A DNA stretch of 39,375 nt from Stentor coeruleus. Taxonomy: Eukaryota > Ciliophora > Heterotrichea > Heterotrichida > Stentoridae. Under the pieces are notes generated by a model. That model made no database searches, had not been told where the DNA came from, and worked only from the letters and a program-made list of their open reading frames with translations. The first letter of the stretch is position 1. The number at the start of each line of letters is the position of its first letter. Below, in pieces: positions 37,837-39,375 of this stretch. A program made the translations under genes and the position numbers. The DNA lies in contig MPUH01000707.1 of NCBI GenBank assembly GCA_001970955.1, positions 1-39,375 on the forward strand, written 5' to 3'.

Positions 37837-38278
37837 TTATAACCTTAACCCCTTTAAAAAAAAAAGCGAATTGTTTAAGGATTTCATCAAACTTAGATTC
37901 GGGGATTATCAATTTGCCATAAGCTGACCAATGCTCAGCTTCAATAATAATTTCACTTATTCATGGATATTCTCCAATACTTTCATCAAAATTCCCACTT
38001 ATTTTTTTATCATCAATCTTCTAATTTCCTTCAAATCCTTACATATCAAAACCCCAATCAACCATTTCCTCAATCTCTTTAAATCCTATACTAAAATCCA
38101 TCAACCCAACTTTTCTCAAAATCCTAATAACCCTATCGAAATTTCCACAAAATCTTCATGATTATCCAAAATAACCAATCAAATGCTAATAAAAACCTCA
38201 GCAAAATTCAAAGCTTAAAAACCTCATAATTAGCTCAAACTTAAAAATCCTTAACAAAAATACAATTTTCCCCCCCAT
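37837..38278 (-). pseudogene. Decayed gene, unidentified
   Basis: One frame of 146 codons from an ATG at 38278 to a TAA at 37837, without an indel. Readable parts are MGGKIVFLLRIFKFELIMRF, GNFDRVIRILRKVG, MDFSIGFKEIEEMVDWGFDM, KIDDKKISGNFDESIGEYP and ISEIIIEAEHWSAYGKLIIP, SKFDEILKQF. There are seven internal stops (TAA, TAG, TGA), each at a place where Gln or Trp would fit. First-position G is strong in the 3' half. No family was recognised. It is head-to-head with the eIF5 relic, with 99 bp between starts. Confidence 0.5.
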
Positions 38279-38377
38279 ATTTCCTTCTAACCTACACGAG
38301 CAACTTCATCAATCTGATAAAAAGTTACAAGTCAAGTCAAAATATCCATATTAACTTATTTTTATGTACAAAAAAAA

Positions 38378-38950
38378 ATGATTAATATTTCTTCTTACAT
38401 CAAGGATCCAAGCTGCGCTTAAAATTAAAGTTGAAGGTAAAAGAAATGGTATCAGGACAAAGCTACTGAATTTATTTGAGGTGCTAAGAAATCTGGGAAT
38501 CCCTCCAGAGTATCCACTTGATATTTCGGCGCAGAATTTGGAGCTATTATTGAATTCAAACAAAATGAGCAAAAAGCAATTCTCAATGGAAGTATTAAGG
38601 GAGAAGACCTTAAAAACTCTTTAGACCATTTTATTGAGAAATCTGTCTTGTGCCCCAAATGTAAATACCCTGAAATCTCTATTAGAATTAAGAAAAGTGA
38701 ACTGCATTCGGATCGCAAAGCTTGTGGAGTGTTCTGTAAAATGGACATTACCCATAAAATTTGCAACTTTATTTTGAAAACACCTCTGCCAGGTGCTACA
38801 AAAATAACCCCTGCCAAAAAACTTGAGCCTGCAAGCACTAAGCCGAAGTTTTCCAGGAAGAAAAAAAAAAGCTCTGACTTTGAAAAACCCTGAAGTTGTT
38901 GAATGCCTTCAAATCCTCACCTCTGATTTAAGTGAGTTAGATATAAAATT
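38378..38950 (+). pseudogene. EIF5: Decayed translation initiation factor eIF5
   Basis: eIF5 is the GTPase-activating protein of eIF2 during start-codon selection. Starting from an ATG at 38378, the pieces MINISSYIKDP, KIKVEGKRNGIRTK, LGIPPEYP, YFGAEFGAIIEF, ILNGSIKGEDLKNSLDHFIE, KSVLCPKCKYPE and THKICNFILKTP follow the eIF5 N-terminal domain and zinc ribbon in order. NPEVVECLQILTSDLSELDI may be the start of the C-terminal HEAT (W2) domain. Frameshifts near 38420, near 38518 and at an A10 run (38861-38870) break it. One zinc-ribbon Cys has become Arg (CGC at 38714). The C-terminal domain is missing; the end runs into the convergent gene at 38985. Confidence 0.83.
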
Positions 38951-38984
38951 TAATTACTAAGCCTAAGATTATCATCAAATTCTA

Positions 38985-39375
38985 TTAAAAAATAATGCAG
39001 CTAGCAACCTCAGGATCTTCAATAACAGATAGCATATAGTCACTAAATTTGTCCTGCTTCTTTTCTATCCTAGTATCTTCTGACTTGAGGTTTTCCACTT
39101 CACTTACAAATTTATTATTGAAATCGTCAAATTTTTTATTCATTGATGAGACTTCTTCTTTTATCAATGAAACTTCTTTTGAGATTTCTTCAAACTTGTC
39201 CCTATATAGACATTGATGATTTATTTTGCAGCTTAGTCCAAGAATATAAAGGGTGTTACCCAGATTTTCAGCTTCAATCTTGGATTTTAGGTGTGCATAG
39301 ATAGTAAGTTCACCGTCATCACCGACTTTGGAGTTTCCTATTTCAATACTCCATAAGTACCAATGTTTCTGTAGC
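38985..39375 (-). CDS. Partial coiled-coil protein, 5' end outside window
   Basis: The last 129 codons of a minus-strand gene that begins beyond the window edge; no start is visible. The sequence HWYLWSIEIGNSKVGDDG is followed by ELTIYAHLKSKIEAENLGNT, a Cys/His-containing patch, and then a 60-residue coiled coil (KFEEISKEVSLIKEEVSSMN, KKFDDFNNKFVSEVENLKSE), ending VIEDPEVASCIIF and TAA. No family is recognised from this fragment. It converges on the eIF5 relic. Confidence 0.65.
   Translation of the reverse strand, partial: LQKHWYLWSIEIGNSKVGDDGELTIYAHLKSKIEAENLGNTLYILGLSCKINHQCLYRDKFEEISKEVSLIKEEVSSMNKKFDDFNNKFVSEVENLKSEDTRIEKKQDKFSDYMLSVIEDPEVASCIIF

Noticed and set aside
37931..38161. 76-codon plus-strand frame, Asn/Ile/Ser-rich
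   Set aside because: Antisense to the relic at 37837-38278, whose frame has much better coding composition.
1..39375. CRISPR arrays, insertion sequences, bacterial operons or promoters
   Set aside because: No spaced direct repeats, no transposase-like intact frame and no Shine-Dalgarno pattern; gene content is eukaryotic.

Overview
The window looks like macronuclear DNA of a heterotrich ciliate, most like Stentor. The reasons are very AT-rich intergenic DNA, dense mostly intronless genes, a standard genetic code (long frames of 400-1065 codons with TGG as Trp and no in-frame stops), one clear 15-nt GT..TAG intron, and several ciliary genes. All 20 open frames judged intact end in TAA (15) or TAG (5), never TGA. 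The species is inferred, not proven.

Layout from left to right: a decayed minus-strand gene head-to-head with a UBE2H-type E2 enzyme; an ARM-repeat protein resembling CFAP69; an assembly-gap artefact at 4678 inside another relic; and a minus-strand block from 5.2 to 16.3 kb. That block holds two unknown basic proteins, a double-length CD36/LIMP-2 receptor, a purple acid phosphatase, a membrane-anchored biotin-protein ligase, NOSIP and an unknown one-helix protein. Next come a small basic protein, a degenerate EF-hand protein (paralogue of the one at 29.8 kb), an intron-containing outer-dynein-arm-docking-like coiled-coil protein, AP-4 epsilon without its ear domain, a PPTC7-type PP2C phosphatase, an unknown protein with a Cys cluster, the second EF-hand paralogue, a ULK/Atg1-like kinase, an ANKRD13-type ankyrin protein, YIPF5/Yip1, and a coiled-coil gene cut by the window edge.

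The main unexpected result is that many gaps between intact genes are not featureless. Several read as decayed genes: a nearly complete eIF5 relic (38.4-38.95 kb), a TIM14/Pam18 relic with HPD motif (36.6-37.0 kb), and a long unidentified relic of about 1.7 kb (32.9-34.5 kb), plus weaker ones at 0.5-1.0, 4.5-4.9, 6.1-6.7, 21.7-22.2, 25.2-25.5, 28.5-29.1 and 37.8-38.3 kb. Their in-frame stops mostly sit where Gln (TAA/TAG) or Trp (TGA) would fit. Transition-driven decay (CAA/CAG to TAA/TAG, TGG to TGA) explains this most simply; stop codons read as sense, as in Condylostoma, is a testable alternative.

Functionally the intact genes are unrelated housekeeping, trafficking (AP-4, YIPF5, ANKRD13, LIMP-2-like), signalling and ciliary genes, with no operon logic. 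The only local organisation is tight head-to-head starts (5 bp at 16.28 kb, 3 bp at 36.99 kb, 19 bp at 0.97 kb).
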